NCBI RefSeq assembly: GCF_030295995.1
Contig: NZ_AP027365.1
Location: 1,674,001-1,738,000, forward strand
Direction: 5' to 3'
DNA: 64,000 nucleotides
Origin: Thalassotalea hakodatensis
GTDB lineage: Bacteria; Pseudomonadota; Gammaproteobacteria; Enterobacterales; Alteromonadaceae
A program made the translations under genes and the position numbers. The number at the start of each line of letters is the position of its first letter. Position 1 is the first letter of the stretch. Positions 37,263 through 45,949 of the stretch are shown piece after piece. The notes under the pieces are model-generated. The model worked only from the letters and a program-made list of their open reading frames with translations, was not told the origin of the DNA and did not search any database.

Positions 37263-38060
37263 TTAATGCTCTAATAGGGTATATAAAATTTGTTTAACAA
37301 ATTTAGGTTCAAAGGGTTTGTCGCACAAGGCATTAACGCCATCTTGTTCAATATTTGCTAAGTGAGTATCTTTACTTTCACTGGTTACCATTAGAATAGG
37401 TATATGCGATTGTTGGCTTTGCTCTCGTACATATTTAGTTAACTGGCGTCCGTCAACTTCAGGCATATTAAAGTCAGTAACAATTAAATCGAACATGTTT
37501 TCGTTTAGTATTTCTATTGCTTCACTGCCGTCTTTTGCTTCTGTAACTTTTAACAAACCCAAATTATTCAACACACGTTTTATATGATTGCGAGCAAGCA
37601 TGCTGTCGTCAACAAGTAATACACGAATTTCATGCACGTCGAAGTAATCGAGTTCCATTTCATCAGGTGAAATTAAATCAATGGTATTGTTAATGGCGGC
37701 GTGTAGGTTTTCAGGTGTAAAGGGTTTTGGCAATATTGCGACAACACCTGATTGTTTAAACTCTTCAAGGCTTTCACGTTTATATTCACTTGACACTAAC
37801 ATAAACGCTGAGTCTTGACACTTATCAGATGTTTTTACATGGCTTAGTAAATCAAGTGCTGTACCTTTATCAAAGTACATAGCACTGGCAATTAAATCAA
37901 AGTGATAACGTGTTATTTGCTGTAATGCATCATCAAAGGTTTTTGCTAAGGTAATTTCAGTTATGTTCTGCTGTTTTAATCGATTAATGATTATTTTACT
38001 TTGCGTATCAGATGGCTCAACGAGCAAAATAGATAGTTCACTTGGTTGTATATTTGTCAT
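37263..38060 (-). CDS. Dual receiver-domain response regulator
   Basis: This 265-residue protein consists of two REC domains and no output domain. The first (about 9-125) is degenerate: LLVEPSD replaces the acidic pair, and Ala stands where the phospho-accepting Asp should be (DLIASAMYF). The second (about 145-262) is canonical, with LLVDDS, DLIVTDFNMPEVDG (phospho-Asp), MVTSES and KPF. It may act by protein contact, for example in chemotaxis-like or kinase-adaptor signalling. GAGAAG precedes the start. It follows yciH by 18 bp and ends immediately at the MITE, with a complete REC domain. Confidence 0.85.
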   Translation of the reverse strand: MTNIQPSELSILLVEPSDTQSKIIINRLKQQNITEITLAKTFDDALQQITRYHFDLIASAMYFDKGTALDLLSHVKTSDKCQDSAFMLVSSEYKRESLEEFKQSGVVAILPKPFTPENLHAAINNTIDLISPDEMELDYFDVHEIRVLLVDDSMLARNHIKRVLNNLGLLKVTEAKDGSEAIEILNENMFDLIVTDFNMPEVDGRQLTKYVREQSQQSHIPILMVTSESKDTHLANIEQDGVNALCDKPFEPKFVKQILYTLLEH

Positions 38061-38078
38061 ATCTTCTCTCTAGCGCTC

Positions 38079-38408
38079 TTAGCCGCCGGTAAATTTAACC
38101 TTGTAACCTGCTTTTTCTAATTCAGCTTTGATCACATCTCTTTTGTCGCCTTGAATTTCGATGGTTTCATCGACAACACTCCCGCCGGTGCCGGCTTTTT
38201 TCTTTAACGTACTTGCTAAGTTTTTTAGTGCTTTTTGATCAAGCCCCAAGCCAGAAATAACAATAACACCTTTACCTTTTCTGCCTTTTGTTTCTCGCCT
38301 AACTTTAGCTGTACCATCAGATGGGCTGACTTGTTCAACCTTTTCAGGTTCAATTCTACCTTCGTCAGTTGAGTAAACGAGTTGCGATAACTGATCTTGC
38401 CAAGACAT
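38079..38408 (-). CDS. yciH: SUI1/eIF1-family translation factor YciH
   Basis: This 109-residue protein has the eIF1/SUI1 core at its C-terminal half (GKGVIVISGLGLD, TLKKKAGTGGSV, DKRDVIKAELEKAGYKVKFTGG). E. coli YciH affects translation initiation fidelity. It is probably co-transcribed with the downstream two-receiver gene, 18 bp away. The Arg/Lys-rich RRETKGRKGKG stretch is the expected RNA-binding turn. Confidence 0.92.
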   Translation of the reverse strand: MSWQDQLSQLVYSTDEGRIEPEKVEQVSPSDGTAKVRRETKGRKGKGVIVISGLGLDQKALKNLASTLKKKAGTGGSVVDETIEIQGDKRDVIKAELEKAGYKVKFTGG

Positions 38409-38456
38409 ATGATAAGCCCTTCGTAAGTTTTCGGCATTATATCTTTACGCATAAAA

Positions 38457-38480
38457 AAAACCAGTCTTTCGACTGGTTTT
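38457..38480. terminator. Terminator between etfA and yciH
   Basis: AAAACCAGTC / GACTGGTTTT with a TTTC loop and homopolymer runs on both sides; it ends the etfBA transcript. Confidence 0.85.
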
Positions 38481-38506
38481 GTTATTTTATTACCGTATAA
38501 GTCGGT

Positions 38507-39433
38507 TTATAGTTTGCTTTCAAGCTCGGGTAATACGTCGAATAAGTCAGCAACAATACCGTAATCTGCAACTTGAAATATAGGCGCTTCGGCATCTTTG
38601 TTAATGGCAACGATAATTTTAGAATCTTTCATGCCGGCTAAATGCTGGATAGCACCAGAAATACCAACCGCAATATATAAGTCAGGCGCAACAATTTTAC
38701 CTGTTTGACCTACTTGCATATCGTTAGGTACAAAGCCAGCATCAACAGCTGCACGAGAGGCACCAATTGCGGCACCTAGTTTATCTGCAATACCTTCTAA
38801 TAATGTGAAGTTATCACCATTTTGCATACCGCGACCGCCTGAAATAACAACGTTTGCTGCGCCTAAGTCAGGGCGCTCTGATTCAGTAAATTCATCATTC
38901 ACGTGTGATGAAGTACCCGCGTCAGTTGCCTGTGAAAGGTTAACAACGTCTGCGTTACCGTCGGTTGCTACCGCATCAAAAGCTGTAGCACGTACAGTGA
39001 TCACTTTCTTACTGTCTAAGCTCTGTACCGTTGCTATTGCGTTGCCTGCATAAATTGGACGCACAAAAGTATCAGCAGATTCAACACCGATGATGTCTGA
39101 AATCTGTGCTACATCTAACAATGCCGCAACACGTGGCATAAAGTTTTTACCTGTTGTTAGGGCTGTTGCCATGATCACGTTATAATCGGCAGCCAGTTCA
39201 GTTACTAATAAACTTACGTTTTCTGCTAACTGGTTTTCGTAAGCTGCATTGTCAGCAATCAATACTTTTGTTACACCATTTACTTTTGCAGCCTGCTCTG
39301 CAACCGCTGAACAATTATGACCTGCAACAAGTAAATGAATATCACCACCAATTGCTTGAGCAGCTGATACTGTTTTAAGCGTGTCGGCTTTTAATTCGTT
39401 ATTATCGTGTTCTACATAGATTAAAATGCTCAT
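38507..39433 (-). CDS. etfA: Electron transfer flavoprotein subunit alpha
   Basis: This 308-residue FixB/EtfA protein carries the C-terminal FAD-binding part ([57 protein letters not shown]). With EtfB it takes electrons from acyl-CoA dehydrogenases in beta-oxidation. It overlaps etfB by 4 bp, which indicates translational coupling. Length and motifs match the E. coli-type and mitochondrial-type families closely. Confidence 0.95.
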   Translation of the reverse strand: MSILIYVEHDNNELKADTLKTVSAAQAIGGDIHLLVAGHNCSAVAEQAAKVNGVTKVLIADNAAYENQLAENVSLLVTELAADYNVIMATALTTGKNFMPRVAALLDVAQISDIIGVESADTFVRPIYAGNAIATVQSLDSKKVITVRATAFDAVATDGNADVVNLSQATDAGTSSHVNDEFTESERPDLGAANVVISGGRGMQNGDNFTLLEGIADKLGAAIGASRAAVDAGFVPNDMQVGQTGKIVAPDLYIAVGISGAIQHLAGMKDSKIIVAINKDAEAPIFQVADYGIVADLFDVLPELESKL

Positions 39434-40182
39434 GCGATCACCTTAGCTTCGTTTTTCAATTTATCGACTAACTCATCTACTGTTTCAACAACAATACCCG
39501 CTTGACGTTCCGCTGGCGGTGTTACTTTTATTAAGGTTGTACGAGGTGTTAAGTCTAAGCCGAATTCTGATGCTTCTTTAACATCTAATGGCTTACGTTT
39601 TGCTTTCATAATGTTTGGTAATGAGGCATAACGTGGCTCGTTTAAACGTAAATCAGTCGTCACGATAGCAGGAAGGTTAAGAGCAACTGTCTGCAAACCA
39701 CCATCTACTTCACGTGTTACGTTAACTTTATCGCCGTCTATTTTTACTTCAGAGGCGAAAGTACCTTGTGGAAGGCCAGTTAATGCTGCAAGCATTTGTC
39801 CTGTTTGGTTGTTGTCTGAATCGATTGATTGTTTTCCAAGAATAACCAATTGTGGTTGCTCTTCTTCAACAACTTTTTGCAAAAGCTTGGCGACATGTAA
39901 TGAATCTAGCTTTTCATCTGTATTTATTTGAATAGCACGGTCAGCACCTAAAGCTAGGGCAGTACGTAACTGTTCTTGACAAGATTTATCACCAATTGAA
40001 ATCGCGATAATTTCAGTTGCTGTACCTGCTTCTTTGAGTCTTACTGCTTCTTCTACTGCAATTTCACAGAAAGGGTTGATTGCCATTTTAACATTAGCAA
40101 GATCAACATCTGAGTTGTCAGCTTTTACACGTACTTTAACGTTATAATCGATGACACGTTTTATCGGAACTAATACTTTCAT
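39430..40182 (-). CDS. etfB: Electron transfer flavoprotein subunit beta
   Basis: This 250-residue FixA/EtfB protein is recognised by [37 protein letters not shown] and [19 protein letters not shown], the AMP-binding segment. It pairs with EtfA and passes electrons to the divergently encoded ETF-ubiquinone oxidoreductase. It is the first gene of the etfBA operon. The PsrA-type boxes next to etfDH may control this promoter too. Confidence 0.95.
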   Translation of the reverse strand: MKVLVPIKRVIDYNVKVRVKADNSDVDLANVKMAINPFCEIAVEEAVRLKEAGTATEIIAISIGDKSCQEQLRTALALGADRAIQINTDEKLDSLHVAKLLQKVVEEEQPQLVILGKQSIDSDNNQTGQMLAALTGLPQGTFASEVKIDGDKVNVTREVDGGLQTVALNLPAIVTTDLRLNEPRYASLPNIMKAKRKPLDVKEASEFGLDLTPRTTLIKVTPPAERQAGIVVETVDELVDKLKNEAKVIA

Positions 40183-40399
40183 CGTTGCCTCTAATTGTGC
40201 TTGTTGTAATTTAGTGCCCAGTTTTTATAGAAAAGAACTAGACTAGTAATAACTTAACTTGAATTTGTTCAAAGGCTACTTTAGGGTTACGTGAACGTCA
40301 ACGTAAATTTGTGCGATTGAACGTTTTTTGTTTTATACCAATAAACAGTCTTTTACATCATAGTATTTACTGGCGAAAATTCTATAGGTATGATGTTAT

Positions 40400-40432
40400 C
40401 AAACAGGTGTTTGAAAATCAAACGGGTGTTTG
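40400..40432. promoter_or_regulatory. Two tandem PsrA-type operators
   Basis: CAAACAGGTGTTTG (40400-40413) and CAAACGGGTGTTTG (40419-40432) both fit the PsrA consensus CAAAC-N4-GTTTG, 19 bp centre to centre. PsrA represses fatty-acid oxidation genes in gammaproteobacteria and is relieved by acyl-CoA. Their position before ATG 40466 also argues against a start at 40430. Confidence 0.7.
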
Positions 40433-40465
40433 AATTTCAGTATGGTTATCATTTCGGGGGGAATT

Positions 40466-42115
40466 ATGGAACGCGAATCAATGGAATTTGACGTAGTGAT
40501 CGTGGGGGCTGGTCCTTCTGGTTTATCTACTGCATGTAAGCTAATGCAGTTAGCTCAAGAAAAAGAACAAGAGCTAATGGTTTGTGTTGTTGAAAAGGGG
40601 TCAGAGGTTGGGGCACATATTTTATCTGGTGCGGTATTTGAGCCAAGAGCCTTAAATGAACTTTTTCCTGATTGGCAAGAAAAAGGCGCGCCACTAAATA
40701 CCAAAGTAACTGGCGATGATATTTATTTATTAAACGGGGATGAAAGCGCGATTAAACTCCCCGGTTTTGGTGTACCCAAAACAATGCACAATAATGGTAA
40801 CTATATTGCGAGCATGGGTAACATGTGCCGCTGGTTAGCTGAACAAGCAGAAAGTTTAGGCGTTGAAATTTTTCCAGGCTTTCCGGCACAAGAGGTTATT
40901 TATCACGAAGATGGCAGTGTTGCTGGCATATTAACCGGTGATATGGGGCTTGATACTGAAGGTAATCAGAAAGATTCATTTGTGCCTGGTATGGAACTTC
41001 GTGCTAAATATACTGTGTTTGCTGAGGGTTGTCGTGGTCATCTAGGTAAAGAACTTATTGGTAAATTTGCCTTAGATGCTGATAAATCGCCTCAACACTA
41101 TGGTATTGGTTTTAAAGAAATCTGGGATATTGATCCTGATAAACATCAAGAAGGTTTAGTGGTGCATACTGCCGGTTGGCCATTAGATAAAGATACCGGT
41201 GGTGGTGGCTATTTGTATCATGCAGAAAACAATCAAGTGTTTGTTGGTATGATCATTGATCTCAATTATAGCAACCCGCATTTAAGTCCATTTGACGAAT
41301 TTCAACGATATAAACATCATCCTAAAATTGCACAATATTTAACAGGCGGTAAGCGGGTTTCTTATGGTGCAAGAGCGTTAGCAAAAGGTGGATTTAATTC
41401 ATTACCAAAAATGACAATGCCAGGTGCACTGTTGGTAGGTTGTGATGCTGGCACCATTAATTTTGCTAAAATTAAAGGCAATCATACGGCGATGAAGTCG
41501 GGTATGCTTGCCGCTGAAACTGTATTTCAAGCACTTGCTTCGGGTGATGAAGGTGGCAAAGACCTCACTGGTTTCACTGATAAGTTTAAGCAATCATGGC
41601 TTTATGATGAGCTATACAATACACGTAACTTTGGCCCTGCAATGCATAAATTTGGTACCTTTTGGGGCGGTGCCTTTAACACCATTGATCAAAACTTTTT
41701 TGGTGGTAAGTTACCGGTTAACTTTAAAGATGAATCATTAGATCATGCACAGCTTAAAACGGCGGCAGAGTGTGCGGTAATTCAGTACCCTAAACCGGAC
41801 AATACATTAAGTTTTGATAAGTTATCTTCAGTATTTTTATCGAATACGAACCATGAAGAAGAACAGCCATGCCATCTAAAATTAGCTGATAGCAGCATTC
41901 CTCTCTCAGTCAATTTACCTAAGTATGCAGAACCTGCTCAGCGATATTGTCCTGCAGGAGTATATGAAGTTGAAAGTACCGACGATGGCGATAAGTTTGT
42001 GATTAATGCTCAAAACTGTGTTCACTGTAAAACGTGTGACATTAAGGACCCAAGCCAGAATATTACTTGGGTAACGCCAGAAGGGGCTGGGGGGCCAAAT
42101 TACCCCAACATGTAA
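40466..42115 (+). CDS. etfDH: Electron transfer flavoprotein-ubiquinone oxidoreductase
   Basis: This 549-residue protein passes electrons from ETF to ubiquinone. It has the FAD motif VVIVGAGPSGLS near 9, the Gly-rich CEGCRG-like AEGCRGHLG near 190, and a C-terminal 4Fe-4S site (CVHCKTCDIKDPSQNI). GGGGGG stands before the ATG at 40466. The frame also opens at 40430 inside the operator region, which I reject. It lies divergent from etfBA; the three genes make a beta-oxidation electron-transfer unit. Confidence 0.95.
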   Translation: MERESMEFDVVIVGAGPSGLSTACKLMQLAQEKEQELMVCVVEKGSEVGAHILSGAVFEPRALNELFPDWQEKGAPLNTKVTGDDIYLLNGDESAIKLPGFGVPKTMHNNGNYIASMGNMCRWLAEQAESLGVEIFPGFPAQEVIYHEDGSVAGILTGDMGLDTEGNQKDSFVPGMELRAKYTVFAEGCRGHLGKELIGKFALDADKSPQHYGIGFKEIWDIDPDKHQEGLVVHTAGWPLDKDTGGGGYLYHAENNQVFVGMIIDLNYSNPHLSPFDEFQRYKHHPKIAQYLTGGKRVSYGARALAKGGFNSLPKMTMPGALLVGCDAGTINFAKIKGNHTAMKSGMLAAETVFQALASGDEGGKDLTGFTDKFKQSWLYDELYNTRNFGPAMHKFGTFWGGAFNTIDQNFFGGKLPVNFKDESLDHAQLKTAAECAVIQYPKPDNTLSFDKLSSVFLSNTNHEEEQPCHLKLADSSIPLSVNLPKYAEPAQRYCPAGVYEVESTDDGDKFVINAQNCVHCKTCDIKDPSQNITWVTPEGAGGPNYPNM

Positions 42116-42123
42116 ACGATTTG

Positions 42124-42141
42124 AGCCGGCATAAGCCGGCT
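42124..42141. terminator. Terminator after etfDH
   Basis: AGCCGGC / GCCGGCT stem with an ATAA loop and T-rich tail; it lies between convergent genes. Confidence 0.8.
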
Positions 42142-42165
42142 TTCTTTTAGTTAAACTTATATTGA

Positions 42166-42915
42166 TTAATTTTTCCGTAATTGATTGATTAGCGCGTCAG
42201 CTAATGGTGTTGCTGATGCAGGGTTTTGACCGGTTATTAACTGCCCATCAATAATTACATTACTTTGCCAAGGCTTTCCTTCTATGAATGTTGCACCTTG
42301 ATCTATTAACTTACTTTGTAAAAGAAAAGGCACAATATTTTCAGTGCCTAATTCTTGCTCTTCGATATTACTAAAGCCTGTGACTCTTTTACCTTTAATC
42401 AGTAAATCACCATTTGGTAATGTGATACTAGTTAACGCAGCAACACCATGGCAAACTGCGGCAACAATACCATTGTTTTGATAAATAGTGGTCGATATTC
42501 GCTCGATGTCAGGGTTATTTGGAAAATCCCACATCGGCCCAGAGCCACCACTGTAGATAACAGCGTCATATTCGTTAGCAACCACCTTATCTATAGGTAT
42601 GGTATTTAGCACCTTTGTTAGTAGGTCGGTATCATTGAGAAATCGTTGATGGTTATCATCAGCTTCTGTAAAGGCTTTCGCATCTATGGGGGCTAACCCT
42701 CCTTTGATGCTGGCAATATCAACGTCAATATTAGCTTGCGTTAAACGGTAGTAAGGATGCGTAAGTTCAGGTAACCAAAAGCCTGTTTTTTTGCCTGTAC
42801 TCCCAAGTTGATCGTGGCTTGTTAAAACAATTAGCACTTTTTTTGTATCGTTTGCTAATGCCTGATTAGCGAACGATATCATCACTAAAATACTTAAAAT
42901 GACTTTGTAAAACAT
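42166..42915 (-). CDS. Exported DJ-1/PfpI-family protein (Hsp31-like)
   Basis: This 249-residue class-I glutamine-amidotransferase-like protein has a signal peptide (VILSILVMISFANQALA), so it is probably periplasmic. It has LIVLTSHDQL at the start of the domain, the nucleophile elbow with Cys in AAVCHGVAAL near 153, and GGSGPMWDFP near 121. Cytoplasmic relatives are glyoxalase III or deglycase-like chaperones. An exported copy suggests a protein- or carbonyl-detoxifying role outside, but that is inference. It is convergent with etfDH. Confidence 0.82.
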   Translation of the reverse strand: MFYKVILSILVMISFANQALANDTKKVLIVLTSHDQLGSTGKKTGFWLPELTHPYYRLTQANIDVDIASIKGGLAPIDAKAFTEADDNHQRFLNDTDLLTKVLNTIPIDKVVANEYDAVIYSGGSGPMWDFPNNPDIERISTTIYQNNGIVAAVCHGVAALTSITLPNGDLLIKGKRVTGFSNIEEQELGTENIVPFLLQSKLIDQGATFIEGKPWQSNVIIDGQLITGQNPASATPLADALINQLRKN

Positions 42916-43074
42916 CGGATATACCTTTTAAATGGAGAAAGTGAAGGTAGTGTAGATGCCTTGAGCGCGCAGCTCATTTACATAGGTTGATTTTGTTAAG
43001 TTTTAGTATTTTTACTTGCACTATTGTTATCAGCCTCTTAAGCTACGCGGCTTTTTATTGCGATGGGGGATAAT

Positions 43075-44433
43075 ATGATTGGTTTTGACTATGGTACATC
43101 TAATTGTGCTGTTGGCGTAATGGAGCACGGCCAACCCAAAATTGTAAACTTACCCGCGCATGGCACGTTAATGCCTTCAACACTTTATTCACCAGATAGA
43201 GATATTATTGTTAGTTGGCTTTATGCTCAGTTAACGCCTAGTGTACAACAAGCGTTTAAAACGTTGCGTATGTTATCGATGCAAAAAGGGCAAAAAGCAC
43301 TACGAGAATTAGCGTTAGATGGGCTATCAAGCGAGTTATCGTTCGGTCAACAAGCTTTAGCAAATTACTTGGAAGAGCCAGAAGAAGGCTACTATATTAA
43401 ATCTCCGAAATCATTTTTAGGGGCAAGTGGTTTAAAGCAACCACAAATAGATTTATTTGAAGATATTGTTGCCGCAATGATGTCGCATGTAAAGCAGCAA
43501 GTAGAAAGCTCTTTAGGGCGAGAGGTTAATCAGACCGTTATTGGCCGTCCAATTAACTTTCAGGGGTTAAAAGGTGAGGAAAGCAACCAACAAGCGATTG
43601 CTATTTTAACAAATGCCGCGAAACGGGTGGGTTTTTCTTCGATTGAATTTCAGTATGAACCCGTTGCTGCAGGCTTTGAATATGAAGCGTCGCTTTCAAC
43701 AGATAAACGTGTATTAGTTGTTGATATTGGTGGTGGTACGACAGATTGTTCAATGATTTTAATGGGGCCTGCTTATATTGATAGTGATGATCGAAGTAAA
43801 CAGCTCCTTGCACATTCAGGTGAACGTATTGGTGGTAATGATTTTGATATTCAATTAGCGTTTCGCGGTTTAATGCCAAATTTAGGGGCGACTAGTCAGT
43901 TAAAATCGGGTAAACCTATGCCAACGAACAGTTATTGGCAAGCGGTTGCGATAAATAATATTAATGAGCAAACCGCGTTTTATAGCGCAGCCAATGGCCG
44001 GCATTTAGACATGTTACAACGTGATGCAGAGCATCCTGAGCTGGTTAGTCGTTTAATAAAACTGTACCGAGAAAAGTTAAGTTATCAATTGGTCAATAGC
44101 GCTGAAAATGCCAAAATCTCCTTATCAACACAACCCAGTAATACCGTTGATTTAAGCTATATTGAACATGCATTAATGCAAACGTTGTCGATTGAGGGGT
44201 TCCAGCAAGCGTGTGAAAAAGAATTACAGGCTATTGGAAGACTTATGCAAGATTGTGTAAGACAGGCAGGGTGCCAGCCTGATGTTGTATTTGTTACTGG
44301 AGGTACCGCTAAATCAACGGTAATCAGCCAGTATATAGAGCAACAATTTCAAGGGGTAGAGCTTGTAATTGGTGATCATTTTGGCAGTGTTACAGCTGGT
44401 TTAACACGCTGGGCAGAACGAATATTTAAATAA
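43075..44433 (+). CDS. yegD: Hsp70-family chaperone-like protein YegD
   Basis: This 452-residue Hsp70-like ATPase has the phosphate-1 motif IGFDYGTSNCAVGV at the start, VVDIGGGTTDCS near 219 (phosphate 2) and VFVTGGTAKST near 408 (adenosine). It lacks the usual C-terminal peptide-binding domain, as YegD does. I chose ATG 43075 because GGGGGA lies 5 nt before it, while the ATG at 43063 is itself part of that run. Function in E. coli is poorly known. Confidence 0.88.
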   Translation: MIGFDYGTSNCAVGVMEHGQPKIVNLPAHGTLMPSTLYSPDRDIIVSWLYAQLTPSVQQAFKTLRMLSMQKGQKALRELALDGLSSELSFGQQALANYLEEPEEGYYIKSPKSFLGASGLKQPQIDLFEDIVAAMMSHVKQQVESSLGREVNQTVIGRPINFQGLKGEESNQQAIAILTNAAKRVGFSSIEFQYEPVAAGFEYEASLSTDKRVLVVDIGGGTTDCSMILMGPAYIDSDDRSKQLLAHSGERIGGNDFDIQLAFRGLMPNLGATSQLKSGKPMPTNSYWQAVAINNINEQTAFYSAANGRHLDMLQRDAEHPELVSRLIKLYREKLSYQLVNSAENAKISLSTQPSNTVDLSYIEHALMQTLSIEGFQQACEKELQAIGRLMQDCVRQAGCQPDVVFVTGGTAKSTVISQYIEQQFQGVELVIGDHFGSVTAGLTRWAERIFK

Positions 44434-44489
44434 TTAGCTTTAGTTTATTAACATTTATGTCAGTAGTTGTTCTCTAGAGCGTTAATTGA

Positions 44490-44512
44490 AAAGCCTGAAT
44501 TATTCAGGCTTT
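44490..44512. terminator. Bidirectional terminator yegD / M50 protease
   Basis: AAAGCCTGAAT / ATTCAGGCTTT, an almost loopless perfect stem between convergent genes. Confidence 0.8.
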
Positions 44513-44530
44513 GCTATTTTACAGTTGTAA

Positions 44531-45544
44531 TTAGCTAGATAATATTTTCATGGGTAAACTAAGAATAACATTATCGGCATCGGCAAAATGCATCATTACT
44601 GCTACATGCCCGGCAACAACGGCAACATACATTATTGCTGAAAATATCTGACCGTACCTATCTAACGGTAACAAATGAGATTGTTTTCTGCTTCTCCATT
44701 CGAAGATTATTTCTATACTGCCAATAAAGATAAAAAAGACTAAAAGCATCAAGCCAAAGGTATAGCTAATCCATAATCCAAGCGTTACACCAGCTAAACA
44801 CGCGAGTAAACCTATCCAAGAGCGCATGGAAAAACTGATACTTTTTAATACGTGACCTCCATCAAGCGGTAAAATTGGTAATAAGTTAAATAAATTCAGT
44901 AATGCACTTATTACGGCAACACCGGCAAAAATTTCCAAGTCGGTTGCATAATATAACACGACACCTAAAATTGAGGTGATCAAACCATAGGCTGGACCCA
45001 TCAAAGAAATGACCACGTCTTGCCAGCGAGTGGTAATTTTTTCATCGCTGACCGCTAAGCCGCCGACAAAGGGAATTAAATAGATGCCTTTGGTTTTAAT
45101 ACCAAAATATTGCATGGCACGAACATGGCCATATTCATGAATGACTAAACAAACAATTAACATCATGGCAAACTCAAAAGAGAATAACCATGCGTACCCC
45201 GCAACAGAAGCGCCGGCTAGCGCCGCTTTAATGATCTTTGCACTTTTAAAAACTTTAAGTCCCAATGCAGCTAAACCTAGCCAACCTGTTTTATTCTCTG
45301 TATTTGTTGTGGGCACATCAAGATAATCAAAAGGTGCATCAGTAGTGGCAATTCCAATACGGCCTGCTGATAATTGTTCGGTATCAAATTGAAGCATTGC
45401 TCCGTTAATTTGACAGCTTTTAATGAAGTTATTTACCGTGGTTAATTGTATCGCTTGTTGGTCGCAAAACACTTGAACTATTTCTGAGTCATTAACAAAG
45501 ACGGTAAATTGGGCATCGGCATAGGTGAATGCGAGTTTATTCAT
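44531..45544 (-). CDS. M50-family (site-2-protease-like) membrane metallopeptidase
   Basis: This 337-residue protein has a soluble N-terminal part of about 85 residues followed by a polytopic membrane region. The zinc-protease motif HEYGH is at 136-140 in a helix, and the third ligand lies in LPLDGGH at 225-231. This is the site-2-protease form of intramembrane proteases. The substrate is unknown: no anti-sigma factor gene is adjacent, and no PDZ domain was recognised. The protein ends with two more hydrophobic segments. Confidence 0.82.
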   Translation of the reverse strand: MNKLAFTYADAQFTVFVNDSEIVQVFCDQQAIQLTTVNNFIKSCQINGAMLQFDTEQLSAGRIGIATTDAPFDYLDVPTTNTENKTGWLGLAALGLKVFKSAKIIKAALAGASVAGYAWLFSFEFAMMLIVCLVIHEYGHVRAMQYFGIKTKGIYLIPFVGGLAVSDEKITTRWQDVVISLMGPAYGLITSILGVVLYYATDLEIFAGVAVISALLNLFNLLPILPLDGGHVLKSISFSMRSWIGLLACLAGVTLGLWISYTFGLMLLVFFIFIGSIEIIFEWRSRKQSHLLPLDRYGQIFSAIMYVAVVAGHVAVMMHFADADNVILSLPMKILSS

Positions 45545-45837
45545 GATTAGATAAATTTCGTGCCTTTAATATATAGAGGGAGCAGAGTATAAAAAGTTGT
45601 GCTTAGTTTTTACAGTTAAATAATGACAAATTGAACTTTGCCAAGACTAAGTAAACACTTTAATCCATACGAGCCTTTAAACTTATGACATTCTGTCAAT
45701 GGTAAAATATTTCATCAAATACTAGGAAATCTAGCTAATCTGTGATTTTTTAAGCAATAAAATCGTTAATTGACCTAGCAATACGTAACTCACTCAGTAT
45801 AATATCCCGTGCTGAAATAAGTCAGCAACGATAAAGC

Positions 45838-45916
45838 TCCAAACTGTATAATTATTTGTTTATTGGCCATCAGTTTTTCATGGTAACTAAGTGAACAAAT
45901 AATTGTACAGATTGGA
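45838..45916 (+). promoter_or_regulatory. Long leader hairpin of pnp mRNA
   Basis: Arms 45838-45862 and 45892-45916 are complementary over about 25 nt with three mismatches, with further pairing (CCAT/ATGG) in the loop. It stands 33 bp before pnp, as the RNase III-cleaved leader hairpin does in E. coli pnp. The rest of the 45545-45949 gap holds no rpsO and no other gene. Confidence 0.7.
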
Positions 45917-45949
45917 TAAAAAGAAATTTTGAATGAAAGGTAAAAGTTA

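Noticed and set aside
37260..37265. Truncation of the response-regulator gene by the MITE
   Set aside because: Its stop codon abuts the element, but the second receiver domain is already complete at that point.
40430..40465. Upstream start for ETF-ubiquinone oxidoreductase
   Set aside because: The added residues overlap the PsrA-type operators and lack a ribosome-binding site; the ATG at 40466 has a strong one.
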